A stretch of DNA of 64,000 nt from contig NZ_QUBS01000010.1 in assembly GCF_003390925.1 (NCBI RefSeq), forward strand, positions 1 to 64,000. Reading direction: 5' to 3'. Positions 15,432-25,603 of this stretch are shown here, one piece after another. The notes beneath the pieces were generated by a model, which saw only the letters and a list, made by a program, of their open reading frames with translations, ran no database searches and was not told the DNA's origin. Position 1 is the first letter of the stretch; each line of letters opens with the position of its first letter. The DNA is from Trinickia diaoshuihuensis. GTDB lineage: Bacteria > Pseudomonadota > Gammaproteobacteria > Burkholderiales > Burkholderiaceae. Both the position numbers and the translations under genes were made by a program.

Positions 15432-16739
15432 CTATAGATTCGGCTGCGCCTTCGTGAAGCGGCCATATACGGCATAGAGCACGAGCGTCGCCGCCAACAG
15501 CAGGCCACCGAGCGCGCAAGCCATCCCCCAGTTGATCGTCACGTTCGTGAAGTACGCGACGTAGTAGCTGACCATTTGATCGTTCGGCCCACCGAGCAAC
15601 GCCGGCGTAATGTAGTAGCCGATCGCCAAAATGAACACGAGCAGCGCCCCCGCACCGATACCCGGATAGGTCTGCGGCACATACACGCGCCAAAACGCCG
15701 CGAACGGATGGCTGCCGAGTGACACAGCCGCGCGCTGATAAGTCGGCGGAATCGACTTCATCACGCTATAAAGCGGCAAAATCATGAACGGCAACAAAAT
15801 GTGCGTCATCGAAATATAGACGCCGGTGCGATTGAACAGCAGTTCGAGCGGCGCCTGAATCAGGTGCAAGTCGATCAACGTCCGGTTGACGAGCCCTTCG
15901 GTCTGCAAGATGACGATCCACGCGGCCACGCGCACGAGGATCGATGTCCAAAACGGAATCAGCACGAGGATCATCACCAGGTTCGCGCGGCGCGCGTTCA
16001 ACGTCGAGATCCAATACGCGAGGGGATAGCCGAGCAGCAGCGCCGCCAGCGTGACCACCGCGCCGATCACGAACGTGCGGCTGAAGACGTTCAGATAGAT
16101 ACGCTGATCGGGATCGGTCTTCTCGATGTGACCGAATGCGTCCTGTCGATGGTCGAGCGAGGCAAGCAGATAAAACGGCGAATAGCGCGAGCCGTTTTTT
16201 GCAATCGCGCGCCAATAACGCGCGTCGCCCCACCGCGCATCGACGTCGATCAACTTCGCGCGCAGTTGCTCAGGGGTCAGTTTCAGCGGATGGTTATCGT
16301 CGTCGGTGAACGGCAATGCGTTCGCCGTCTTCGATATCAACGAATGAAAGCCCGGAATTTCCACATTCAGCCGGCGCTCCAAGCTGCCCATGATTTGGCC
16401 GTCCTGCGTCGCGGCCAAATCGGTCGTCAGCGCCGCGTACGCGCCGACCGGCGGTTCGCTCTTGCGGTCCCAGCGGCTCAAGGCGGCGGCGGTCTTCGGC
16501 AGCGCGTCGGCGACCTCGGGGTTTTGGACGGCGCGCGTCAGCAGCGCCGCGATCGGCACCACGAACACCAACAACAAAAAAATCGCAAGCGGTGCAATCA
16601 AGAGCAGCGCCGTCAGTCGCTTGCGCGCCTGCGCCGCTTTCAACTCGCGCTTTAAAGTCGCGGTTGATGCGCCGCCCGGCTCGCCCGGAATCGTCATCGT
16701 TTGCACGCTCATCTCCTGCATTGCCTCTTCTTCCCGCAT
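15432..16739 (-). CDS. ABC transporter permease, PotB type, with large extracytoplasmic insertion
   Basis: 435 residues, longer than the usual 280-310. After a first transmembrane helix (about 42-68) comes a roughly 130-residue soluble stretch (about 70-200) before the usual five-helix core and its EAA loop SLGSHPFAAFWRVYVPQTYP. The insert lies on the periplasmic side if helix 1 is inserted N-in and might contact the binding protein. Start at ATG 16737-16739 with GGAAG upstream; ATG 16719-16721, also with a good ribosome site, is equally possible. Pairs with the PotC-type permease. Confidence 0.86.
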   Translation of the reverse strand: MREEEAMQEMSVQTMTIPGEPGGASTATLKRELKAAQARKRLTALLLIAPLAIFLLLVFVVPIAALLTRAVQNPEVADALPKTAAALSRWDRKSEPPVGAYAALTTDLAATQDGQIMGSLERRLNVEIPGFHSLISKTANALPFTDDDNHPLKLTPEQLRAKLIDVDARWGDARYWRAIAKNGSRYSPFYLLASLDHRQDAFGHIEKTDPDQRIYLNVFSRTFVIGAVVTLAALLLGYPLAYWISTLNARRANLVMILVLIPFWTSILVRVAAWIVILQTEGLVNRTLIDLHLIQAPLELLFNRTGVYISMTHILLPFMILPLYSVMKSIPPTYQRAAVSLGSHPFAAFWRVYVPQTYPGIGAGALLVFILAIGYYITPALLGGPNDQMVSYYVAYFTNVTINWGMACALGGLLLAATLVLYAVYGRFTKAQPNL

Positions 16740-16843
16740 TGTGCTTCCGGCCGTGCGCCGCTCGGCCTATCTATCGAGCGGCGCGCTCGGCAATACCGAC
16801 TATCGCATCGGTATTGCCGCCACTGCTTGCTTGCCGATCGACG

Positions 16844-17905
16844 TTACTTCGATGCCCACGAGGCGAAACGCTGCTCGAGTTCGTCGCCGTAGTCGGTCCA
16901 GAACGCCGCGTCTTGCAAGACCGCGTTCTTACCGTTGGCCGGCGAATTCGGCAGGTTCGACAGCGTCTTCGCGTCGAGCGATTTGATCGCATCACGGTTC
17001 GCGGGACCGTAAGCGATATGCTGCGCATAGGCCTGTTGCGGCTTGGACGATATCGAATAGGCAATGAACTGTTCGGCGAGCGCCTTGTTCGGCGTTCCCT
17101 TCGGGATGACCCAGTAGTCGAGATCGTAGATGCTGCCGTTCCAGACCACCTTCAGGTTCTTGCCTTCGCGTTGCGCGGCATCGATCCGGCCGTTGAATGC
17201 CGACGACATCACGACATCGCCCGCAACGAGGAATTGCGGCGGCTGCGCACCCGCCTCCCACCACTGGATATTCGGCTTCAGTTCGTCGAGCTTCTTGAAC
17301 GCGCGGTCTTGCCCGGCTTTGGTCGCCAGCACCTTGTAAACATCTTTGGGCGCGACGCCGTCCGCCATCAACGCGAATTCGAGGTTGCCGCGCGCACCCT
17401 TGCGCAGCGCACGCTTGCCGGGGATCTTCTTCACGTCCCAGAAATCGGCCCAGCCCGTCGGCGCCGTCTTGAGCTTGTCGGCGTTATAGGCGATGGCGGT
17501 CGACCAAACGAAGAAGCCCACGCCGCAGGTGCTCGGCGACTCGGGAATCAATTCCGACTTCTTGGCGATTTTCGACCAATCGAGCTTTTCATAGAGGCCT
17601 TCGTCGCAGCCGCGGCCCAGATCGCCCGATTCGACTTCGACGACGTCCCAATTCACGTGCTTGGCTTCGACCATCGCCTTGATCTTGGCCGTTTCGCCGT
17701 TATATTCGACAGCCGTCACCTTGTTGCCGGTCTTTTGCTCGAACGGCTGATAGTAGGCAACCTTCTGCGCATCGGCGTTCGCGCCGCCGAAGTTGACGAC
17801 GGTCAGCTCGGCGGCCGACGCGCCTGCCGCACCGAGCATCGTCAACGCGCAAGCGCCGGCAAAGAGCGCGGCTGTGCGGCGCATCGTGATGGTGTGGGTC
17901 TTCAT
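16844..17905 (-). CDS. ABC transporter periplasmic substrate-binding protein, PotD/polyamine type
   Basis: 353 residues. Signal peptide (RRTAALFAGACALTMLGAAG, cleavage after ASA) and a type 2 periplasmic-binding fold (SBP_bac family). It begins ELTVVNFGGANADAQ and has WDVVEVESGDLGRG, DLDYWVIPKGTPNKALAEQF. Related proteins bind spermidine, putrescine or aminoalkylphosphonates. The polyamine-binding Asp/Trp set cannot be judged without a structure. Sits between the ATPase and the two permeases. Confidence 0.9.
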   Translation of the reverse strand: MKTHTITMRRTAALFAGACALTMLGAAGASAAELTVVNFGGANADAQKVAYYQPFEQKTGNKVTAVEYNGETAKIKAMVEAKHVNWDVVEVESGDLGRGCDEGLYEKLDWSKIAKKSELIPESPSTCGVGFFVWSTAIAYNADKLKTAPTGWADFWDVKKIPGKRALRKGARGNLEFALMADGVAPKDVYKVLATKAGQDRAFKKLDELKPNIQWWEAGAQPPQFLVAGDVVMSSAFNGRIDAAQREGKNLKVVWNGSIYDLDYWVIPKGTPNKALAEQFIAYSISSKPQQAYAQHIAYGPANRDAIKSLDAKTLSNLPNSPANGKNAVLQDAAFWTDYGDELEQRFASWASK

Positions 17906-18003
17906 CTAGGCTCTCCTCTACGTGGATCTTCGTGGGTCTTGCGGGGGCTGATAGGGTTATTGGCTATCTTTTTCGACGTGCGTTTCGCCAGCACTTACTT
18001 GGC

Positions 18004-19098
18004 TTACGCGAATACGCGCAAGTGTTCCGGTGCGAACTCCAATGCGACGGGTGCGCCGGGCACATAGGTATCGAGCGCTTCCGTCCCGAGCGGCACCTTG
18101 ACGAAGCATTCGTCCTGATCCGGCACAGCGCACCGCATGCGCACGTGATCGCCGAAATAAATGAGTCCGCGCACCTCGCTCGAAAGCGCGTTGCCGCGTT
18201 GGGGATCGCGCGCCTCGGTCGCCAAGCGCAACCGCTCGGGGCGGATGCAGGCCACCGCGGGCGTCCCTGCCCTCGCGCCGGCCACGTTGCGGCCCACGAC
18301 ATGGGTGCCGTCGTTCAAGCGCAGACGGCAAAATTCGCCGTCCACATCGGCGATCGTGCCGCGCAAGCGGTTGCTGTCGCCGATGAAGTTGGCGACGAAT
18401 TCATTGCATGGCGTTTCGTAGAGACGGTCCACCGTGTCGAGCTGCTGCACGATACCTTTGTCGAAGACGGCAACGCGGTCCGACATCGTGAGCGCCTCGC
18501 CCTGGTCGTGCGTCACGTAAACGAACGTCACTCCGAGCTTCTCGTGCAGCGCCTTCAGTTCGTATTGCATGTGCTCGCGCAGTTGCTTATCGAGTGCGCC
18601 GAGCGGTTCGTCCATGAGCACGAGCTTCGGCTCGAACACGAGCGCGCGCGCCAGCGCGATCCGTTGCTGCTGACCGCCCGAGAGCTGCGACGGATAGCGC
18701 TTGGCAAAGCCCTCCATGCGCACCATCTTGAGCGCTTCGGCGACGCGGTGAGCGCGCTCGGCGCCATCCACCTTGCGCACCGTCAGCGGATAGCCGACGT
18801 TCTGCTCCACCGTCATATGCGGAAACAGCGCGTAGTTCTGGAACACCATGCCGATGTTGCGCTTATGCGGCGGCACCGTATTGAGTAGTTGCCCGTCGAG
18901 CCGAATCTCGCCGCCGGTGGGAAATTCGAAGCCGGCCAGCATCATCAGACAAGTCGTCTTACCTGAACCGGACGGCCCGAGCAGCGTCAAGAATTCGCCC
19001 TGGTAAATGTCGAGGTCGAGCGATTTGACGACTAGGGTTTCCCCGTCATACGTCTTGCGCACACCGCGAAAGCTCACGATCACCTGATCCGTCTTCAT
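18004..19098 (-). CDS. ABC transporter ATP-binding protein, PotA type
   Basis: 364 residues. Walker A LLGPSGSGKTTC (about 39-50), Q-loop VFQNYALFPHM, signature QLSGGQQQRIALARAL, Walker B LVLMDEPLGALD, switch VTHDQGEAL, then a C-terminal TOBE domain (about 280-360). Energises the polyamine-type importer. First gene of the operon, followed by binding protein and two permeases, all minus strand. Divergent from the MocR regulator 154 bp away. Confidence 0.92.
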   Translation of the reverse strand: MKTDQVIVSFRGVRKTYDGETLVVKSLDLDIYQGEFLTLLGPSGSGKTTCLMMLAGFEFPTGGEIRLDGQLLNTVPPHKRNIGMVFQNYALFPHMTVEQNVGYPLTVRKVDGAERAHRVAEALKMVRMEGFAKRYPSQLSGGQQQRIALARALVFEPKLVLMDEPLGALDKQLREHMQYELKALHEKLGVTFVYVTHDQGEALTMSDRVAVFDKGIVQQLDTVDRLYETPCNEFVANFIGDSNRLRGTIADVDGEFCRLRLNDGTHVVGRNVAGARAGTPAVACIRPERLRLATEARDPQRGNALSSEVRGLIYFGDHVRMRCAVPDQDECFVKVPLGTEALDTYVPGAPVALEFAPEHLRVFA

Positions 19099-19207
19099 CG
19101 TCCGTCGTCTCCGTTTCGGCCTTGGCCGGCGCCTCGGCGGTCTCTTGGATTGGCTCCATCGACTCGCGAGCTACGCACTGCAGTTGCAATCCAATATAAT
19201 CGGTCAC

Positions 19208-19250
19208 GGTTCCACGCAACGGAACCATTTCATTATTCCGAAGGGAACCA
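19208..19250. promoter_or_regulatory. Three GGAACC half-sites, candidate MocR operator
   Basis: GGTTCC (19208-19213) is inverted relative to GGAACCA (19221-19227), which recurs as a direct repeat at 19244-19250. MocR proteins such as PdxR and GabR are known to bind spaced direct repeats. The cluster lies just downstream of a TATAAT (19195-19200) and reaches into the leader of the MocR-type gene, so it could regulate both directions. Confidence 0.5.
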
Positions 19251-19252
19251 CT

Positions 19253-20773
19253 TTGGATACGATCATTCTGTCGGACTGGCTCGCGGCCAGGCTCGAACGG
19301 GGCGCGGCCGAGCCGATGTACCGCCAAGTGCTACGCCTCGTGCAGCAAGCGATCTTGACGGGGCAGCTCGCCCCCGGCACCAAGCTGCCGAGTTCGAGGA
19401 TGCTGGCAGACGATCTCGAGATCGCGCGCAACACGGTTCTACGCGTATATGACCAGTTGACGGCCGAAGGGTACGTGCTCTCGACCACGGGCAGCGGCAC
19501 TTATGTGGCCGATACGCGCCCCGACGCGACCGCCGTCCGGCCTCGCGCCGTGCCGCACGCAGCGGAGCCGGGCACGCCGCGCGAAGCGCTCGCTCAGCAA
19601 AGCCTGTCCACGCGCGGCCGGCGCTTGATCGGGCGCGCGGGCGTCGCGCCCAAGCAATGGGGCGCCTTTATGCCCGGCGTGCCCGACGTGACCGAATTTC
19701 CCTCTCGCACATGGAGCCGCTTGCAGGCCAAGCTGTGGAAAGAGGCGAATCCGGACCTTCTGACCTACGCGCCCGGGAGCGGCTATCGGCCGTTGCGGCG
19801 GGCGTTGTCGGACTACCTGCGCGTTGCGCGCTCGGTCAAATGCTCGCCGGATCAAATCATCATCACGACGGGTATTCATCAGTCGATGGATCTCGCCGTG
19901 CGGCTGCTGACCGACGTCGGCGATCGCGCCTGGGTGGAGGAACCTTGCTATTGGGGCGCGCGCAGCGTCTTGCAAGCGGCGGGACTCGAGCTGGAACCGA
20001 TGCCCGTGGACAACGAAGGATTGAACCCGCGCGGCCCCGCCCTCTCGGCGCCGCCGCGCATTGCCGTGGTGACGCCCTCGCATCAATATCCGCTTGGGAT
20101 GGTAATGAGCCTCGCCCGCCGCCGGACCTTGCTCGAATACGCGCGCCAGCACGGCGTGTGGATCGTCGAGGACGACTACGATAGCGAGTTCCGCTACGGC
20201 AGTCGGCCGATCGCCTCGCTGCAAGGGCTCGACGAAGCAGGACGCGTCATCTACGTCGGCAGTCTCGGGAAAATCTTGTATCCCGGATTGCGGATCGGCT
20301 ACATGGTCGCCCCCGATCATTTGGTGGACACGTTCCGCACGGGCGTCGCCGAGTTGTACCGGGAAGGCCAACTCATGCATCAGGCCGTATTGGCCGATTT
20401 CATCATGGACGGCTACTTGACCTCGCATGTCCGCCGCATGCGGGCCTTGTACGGCGAGCGCCGGCAGATTCTCATCGACGCGATCACCACGCGCTTCGGC
20501 GACGCGCTGCCGGTCATGGGCGACGAGGCCGGCCTGCACTTCGTGCTCGGCTTGCCGGAAGGCACCGACGACCGGGCCATCACGGCCGCGGCGTTCGAAG
20601 CAGGCGTGATCGTCCGGCCGCTATCCACGTACTACAGCCACGAGGATGCCGCGAAGACGGGTCTGTTGCTCGGCTATGCGTGCGTGCCGCACGAGCGGAT
20701 CGCGCCCGCGTTCGACGCCCTGGCCCGCGTGATCGAGCGGCACATCGAGCTCGGCTCGGCGCGCGCGGCCTAG
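19253..20773 (+). CDS. MocR/GabR-type regulator (GntR winged helix fused to PLP aminotransferase domain)
   Basis: 506 residues. GntR-type helix-turn-helix at about 20-85 (PMYRQVLRLVQQAILTGQLA, LPSSRMLADDLEIARNTVLR) and a fold-type I aminotransferase domain from about 140. The latter shows WIVEDDYDSEFRY (PLP-binding Asp) and YVGSLGKILYPGLRIGY, whose Lys should form the Schiff base. Start: TTG 19253, preceded by AAGGGA and by no sensible ATG; the only in-frame ATG (19145) would make translation cross the half-sites and TATAAT. Such regulators usually respond to PLP plus an amino compound, consistent with control of the divergent polyamine-type importer. Confidence 0.88.
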   Translation: MDTIILSDWLAARLERGAAEPMYRQVLRLVQQAILTGQLAPGTKLPSSRMLADDLEIARNTVLRVYDQLTAEGYVLSTTGSGTYVADTRPDATAVRPRAVPHAAEPGTPREALAQQSLSTRGRRLIGRAGVAPKQWGAFMPGVPDVTEFPSRTWSRLQAKLWKEANPDLLTYAPGSGYRPLRRALSDYLRVARSVKCSPDQIIITTGIHQSMDLAVRLLTDVGDRAWVEEPCYWGARSVLQAAGLELEPMPVDNEGLNPRGPALSAPPRIAVVTPSHQYPLGMVMSLARRRTLLEYARQHGVWIVEDDYDSEFRYGSRPIASLQGLDEAGRVIYVGSLGKILYPGLRIGYMVAPDHLVDTFRTGVAELYREGQLMHQAVLADFIMDGYLTSHVRRMRALYGERRQILIDAITTRFGDALPVMGDEAGLHFVLGLPEGTDDRAITAAAFEAGVIVRPLSTYYSHEDAAKTGLLLGYACVPHERIAPAFDALARVIERHIELGSARAA

Positions 20774-20790
20774 GGGCACGCGCCGAGCCG
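20752..20790. terminator. Long inverted repeat over the MocR stop codon
   Basis: CGGCTCGGCGCG (20752-20763) and CGCGCCGAGCCG (20779-20790) are perfectly complementary, giving a 12-bp GC stem that includes the stop codon. There is no T-run. It lies between convergent genes and may act as a two-way barrier or RNA-stabilising structure. Confidence 0.45.
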
Positions 20791-20801
20791 GATCGCGACG
20801 C

Positions 20802-22736
20802 TCAGTACGTCGCGCTCAGCTTCGAGAATTGCAGACTGCCAAAGCCGGTGTCGTAGTCCCAGCCCGCCGCCGGCTTATAGCCATAACCGCCATAGCCGTT
20901 GCTCGTGGCGGCGGTCACGTCGTGCACGAGCGCCTTGTTGCTCGAAAGCTTCCGGTATAAGCAAGACGTCGGCAGACCGATGATGTTGTTGTGCGCCGAC
21001 TCGATGCGCGCGAACCCTCCGACGAAAATCGGCGACGATAGACTCGTGCCACCGACTTGCTGGCCGGGTTGTCCGTCGATGACGATCAACGCCCCCGTGC
21101 TCGACGCCGCATCGAATGCGACATCCGGCAACGCACGCTTCTTCAGGGAAGTGCCCAGCACGGCCGTTTGCCAAGATGGCACGGCTTCGTAGGCGCTGAC
21201 CCCGCCGCCCGTTGCCCAGATCCGGGCCGCGTTGTCCACGGGGTAGCCGAATATATCGAGGTCGGCATAGGCGGCGCCTTCGTTCCATACGGTTTCGCCG
21301 GCCCAAGCCGTCGTATTCGTCGTGGAAAGCGTCGTGCCGCCGACGGCCACGACATAGGGCGAACTCGCCGGCGACGAGACGCCGTACTTCGACAATGGAA
21401 TCGTCGGGGTGATCGATGTGCCGCTGCCGTTGTAATTGCCGATGTAGCCTGGCGCCCCTTGCGGCGAGTATGACCATTGATAGACGCCGGCATCACCCGA
21501 GGAAATCGAGAAGATCTGACCTTGCGCCGCGGCCTGCTTGAAGGCTGCGTCGTTTGCCTTCAGCGAGCCGTCGGCATAGGCCGCCGCCTCGTCCTCACCG
21601 AGCGAAACGTTGATGAGCTTCGCCTCGTTGCGCGCCGCCACCGTATGGTAGGTTTGCGTCAACGTGGCGTCGGTCAAGCCGCTGTCGCTGCTGTCGCCGT
21701 TGATCGCCGCGTAGAAGATCAGCTTTTTCACGCCACCCGACACGCCGATGATGTCCTGACTGTCGAGATCCCATTCGGCCGGATCGCCGTCGTCCGCGAG
21801 CGTTCCCTGACCGCCGGGCACGACGGCGGTATTGACCGTCGCCATGCCCGCGCGTTGCGTGAATTGCTTGAGATCCGCGATGGTTTGCGTCATATCGCCC
21901 CAGGTGACGATGCCCACCGTGGTCTTCGTCGCGGGCGGCAGGCCGCTCGCGCCGTATATCTGCGCGAAATCGGTCGGCTGATGGCCCACCTGCTGACCGG
22001 CCAGGGCCTGGGCAGCCAGGTTTTGTTCGCCGATCCACGCTTTGGGGGGCAGCAAACGGTGGATCATGCGATGAGGCACCTCCGCGTTTTGCAAGCCCAA
22101 GACCGCGTCGACCACGCCGCCGAGCTCGCCGGGCACTTGCGCGGGCACGTCATTGCCGTACACCGATTTACCGCGATAGTTGAACCGCTTGAGGGTCACA
22201 TTGAAGGCGCCGCGCGCATTGGACACGTTGCCCTCGGCCGAGACGAGCTTGTTGTTCTCCGATACCGTAATGCCGGTAAAGCCGCTCGCGCGCAGATGCG
22301 CGACCACGGCGTCCACTTGGCCCCGCGTCGGGGCGAAGCGCTCGTTGAATTCGGCGCTGGTGAGGTAGTGCAGATAGTTCGCGCTGCCCGGCTCGCTTTG
22401 CTCGCGCAGCAGCGCATCGAGCCCTGCCTCGTTGCGTCCCTTGAGTACGACTACGATATGCAGCGGCTGACTGATTTCCAGCGGCGTGATTTTCGTATCG
22501 TTAAGGGCGGGCGTGCCCGACACGTTGAGCGCATAGCCGGTCGGCACCGCCACGCTCGCATCGGGTCGCGGCCCGGCCACGCGCTTGGCGCCGGCAAGCA
22601 AGAACGCGTCGGTACCCGTGGGTACCCACGACGACGCAGCGTGCGCGCTCAACGGGAGTTGCGCAAGTGCAATCGCAAGAGGAAGCGCTGCCCGAGAAAA
22701 ACGTTTGATGGAATCGATTTTCTTATTCTTCGACAT
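20802..22736 (-). CDS. S53-family (sedolisin/kumamolisin) serine-carboxyl peptidase
   Basis: 644 residues. Signal peptide to about residue 34 (LAQLPLSAHA), Pro-kumamolisin activation domain (about 75-215), then the catalytic domain. The active-site set is visible: Glu321 and Asp325 (AEWDLDSQD), Asp415 for the oxyanion hole (SISSGDAGVYQ) and nucleophile Ser565 (VGGTSLSSP). The C-terminal GWDYDTGFGSLQF supplies the calcium site. Secreted acid endopeptidases of this kind self-process. Start ATG 22734-22736 with GGAGCTCCTC upstream. Next to the lipase genes on the same strand. Confidence 0.92.
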   Translation of the reverse strand: MSKNKKIDSIKRFSRAALPLAIALAQLPLSAHAASSWVPTGTDAFLLAGAKRVAGPRPDASVAVPTGYALNVSGTPALNDTKITPLEISQPLHIVVVLKGRNEAGLDALLREQSEPGSANYLHYLTSAEFNERFAPTRGQVDAVVAHLRASGFTGITVSENNKLVSAEGNVSNARGAFNVTLKRFNYRGKSVYGNDVPAQVPGELGGVVDAVLGLQNAEVPHRMIHRLLPPKAWIGEQNLAAQALAGQQVGHQPTDFAQIYGASGLPPATKTTVGIVTWGDMTQTIADLKQFTQRAGMATVNTAVVPGGQGTLADDGDPAEWDLDSQDIIGVSGGVKKLIFYAAINGDSSDSGLTDATLTQTYHTVAARNEAKLINVSLGEDEAAAYADGSLKANDAAFKQAAAQGQIFSISSGDAGVYQWSYSPQGAPGYIGNYNGSGTSITPTIPLSKYGVSSPASSPYVVAVGGTTLSTTNTTAWAGETVWNEGAAYADLDIFGYPVDNAARIWATGGGVSAYEAVPSWQTAVLGTSLKKRALPDVAFDAASSTGALIVIDGQPGQQVGGTSLSSPIFVGGFARIESAHNNIIGLPTSCLYRKLSSNKALVHDVTAATSNGYGGYGYKPAAGWDYDTGFGSLQFSKLSATY

Positions 22737-23008
22737 GAGGAGCTCCGTGGTTCTTTTGGGAAAGCCCGAAGAGACGGCTCGTGGCCCTCGCTCCGGGATT
22801 CGACGGCATACCACCGATGAATAATCGAATCTTTCGAGCGATTTACGGCGACATCGAGCCCTCCCATATTCAAAAGGGAATGAACGATCGGACTTCCTGC
22901 GAACGGTTGCAGGCGTGCCGGGCTGCCTCGTCTGCCCGATTGGAGCAAGAACCGGCCCATCGCCGGGGCCGTTGGAATAGCATCGACAGGTTAGGCTCTC
23001 GCCTATCG

Positions 23009-24058
23009 CTACCGCCCCGCCCCATGATCGAGCGAAGCCGCGCGCAGTGCCTGTGAGGGATCCGTAAATACGCGCTGCCTAAGTTGCTCGATTTGCGCCT
23101 CGCGCTCCGTGGGTGAGAGTCCCATTGCGTCGATGCGCGCACGTTGAGCACTGTAGTCGGCGTATTTCGCGTGCCATGCTTCGTCGTTTTGCTGCATCTT
23201 GACGATGCGCTCGGCGGCCTGCGGCCCGAACTCCTGGGTCGCCTTCGCTCGCAACTGATCGAGCGTCATCCCTTGCTGTCGAAGCTGAGCGACGGCCTGG
23301 ATTCGAGCTTGCGCATCGCGGCTCTTCTCGAGCGCGGTGCGCTCGCCGGGGGGTAAGCTTTGCTCGAGCGCTTGCAGGCGCGCCGCCTTTTGCGCCTCGG
23401 TCAAACTCGCATCGCGCAGCACGCGCCATCGCTCGATCATGTAGTGCGCGCGCCGCCAGTCCGCCCCGAAAAACGCCTCGTTCCAGTCGGCGCCCAGCGT
23501 TCGCGCCGCCACCGCGGCGCGCTCATCGAGCGACGATTGCATCGCATCGAGATCGCTCGTGCTTGCGGTGCTGCCGGTGGAGGGCGGGGCTGCTATCGCC
23601 TTTAGGTTATTCATCGCTTCCAGATAAGCCTGGTAGCGTTGCCAAAGGTCGAGCGCTTCGGGCTCGGCCATCGTGTCGTCGAGTTGCGCCGCAATCTGCT
23701 TTCGCACGAGCGCGTCGAGCGCCTGATGCGGCATCTCGTGTTGCGCCGTGAGGAAATAGTCGAAGAACTCGCGCACGCCGCGACTCTTGCGCAAGTGTCC
23801 GCGCGCATCGAGTGGCAGCCGCGGTGGCGTCGTACCCATCAGCGAAACGGGTAAAGACGTGGGCGCCGGAACCGGGCCGGGACGCGCCGCCGGTAAGAGC
23901 GACGCAGCGCTCGCCGTAGCGGCGAGCGTTGGCGCGCTCGCGCTAGGCGCCCTGGCCGGCGCATCGAAATACCAGATCGCGGCCGCCGCGGCGATACCGG
24001 CTAGGCCGAACAGCGCGAGCGTACTCGCGGTCTTCTTAGCGTCGACAGGGCGCATCAT
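23009..24058 (-). CDS. lifO: Lipase-specific foldase (steric chaperone)
   Basis: 349 residues. N-terminal membrane anchor (about 11-30), an Ala/Pro-rich linker to about 80, then a helical foldase domain. The defining motif RxxFDY(F/C)xxE-like segment appears as REFFDYFLTAQ. It remains attached to the inner membrane and folds the secreted lipase in the periplasm before type II export. ATG 24056-24058 lies 3 bp after the lipase stop, an operon arrangement typical of Burkholderia and Pseudomonas. Confidence 0.92.
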   Translation of the reverse strand: MMRPVDAKKTASTLALFGLAGIAAAAAIWYFDAPARAPSASAPTLAATASAASLLPAARPGPVPAPTSLPVSLMGTTPPRLPLDARGHLRKSRGVREFFDYFLTAQHEMPHQALDALVRKQIAAQLDDTMAEPEALDLWQRYQAYLEAMNNLKAIAAPPSTGSTASTSDLDAMQSSLDERAAVAARTLGADWNEAFFGADWRRAHYMIERWRVLRDASLTEAQKAARLQALEQSLPPGERTALEKSRDAQARIQAVAQLRQQGMTLDQLRAKATQEFGPQAAERIVKMQQNDEAWHAKYADYSAQRARIDAMGLSPTEREAQIEQLRQRVFTDPSQALRAASLDHGAGR

Positions 24059-24061
24059 CGG

Positions 24062-25500
<1,439 letters not shown>

Positions 25501-25504
25501 ATGA

Positions 25505-25544
25505 AAACAAAAAAGGCTGAGTCCGTTCGACACGGAACTCAGCC
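25505..25544 (-). terminator. Rho-independent terminator after the ABC exporter
   Basis: Read on the minus strand: GGGCTGAGTTCCG, loop TGTCGAA, CGGACTCAGCC, then TTTTTTGTTTT. The stem has one bulged base. It lies 60 bp beyond the exporter stop codon. Confidence 0.85.
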
Positions 25545-25603
25545 CTTGAACCGCTGCGGCGTTACGCCGTCGTTACTTCCCGCGCCTCTCGGCGGGGGCC
25601 GGC

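Noticed and set aside
16592-18067. 491-codon plus-strand frame over the ABC permease and binding protein
   Set aside because: Mirror of two clear genes; no domains, skewed composition, no ribosome site.
21477-22820. 447-codon plus-strand frame over the S53 peptidase
   Set aside because: Antisense to catalytic and propeptide regions; low-complexity His/Arg-rich translation.
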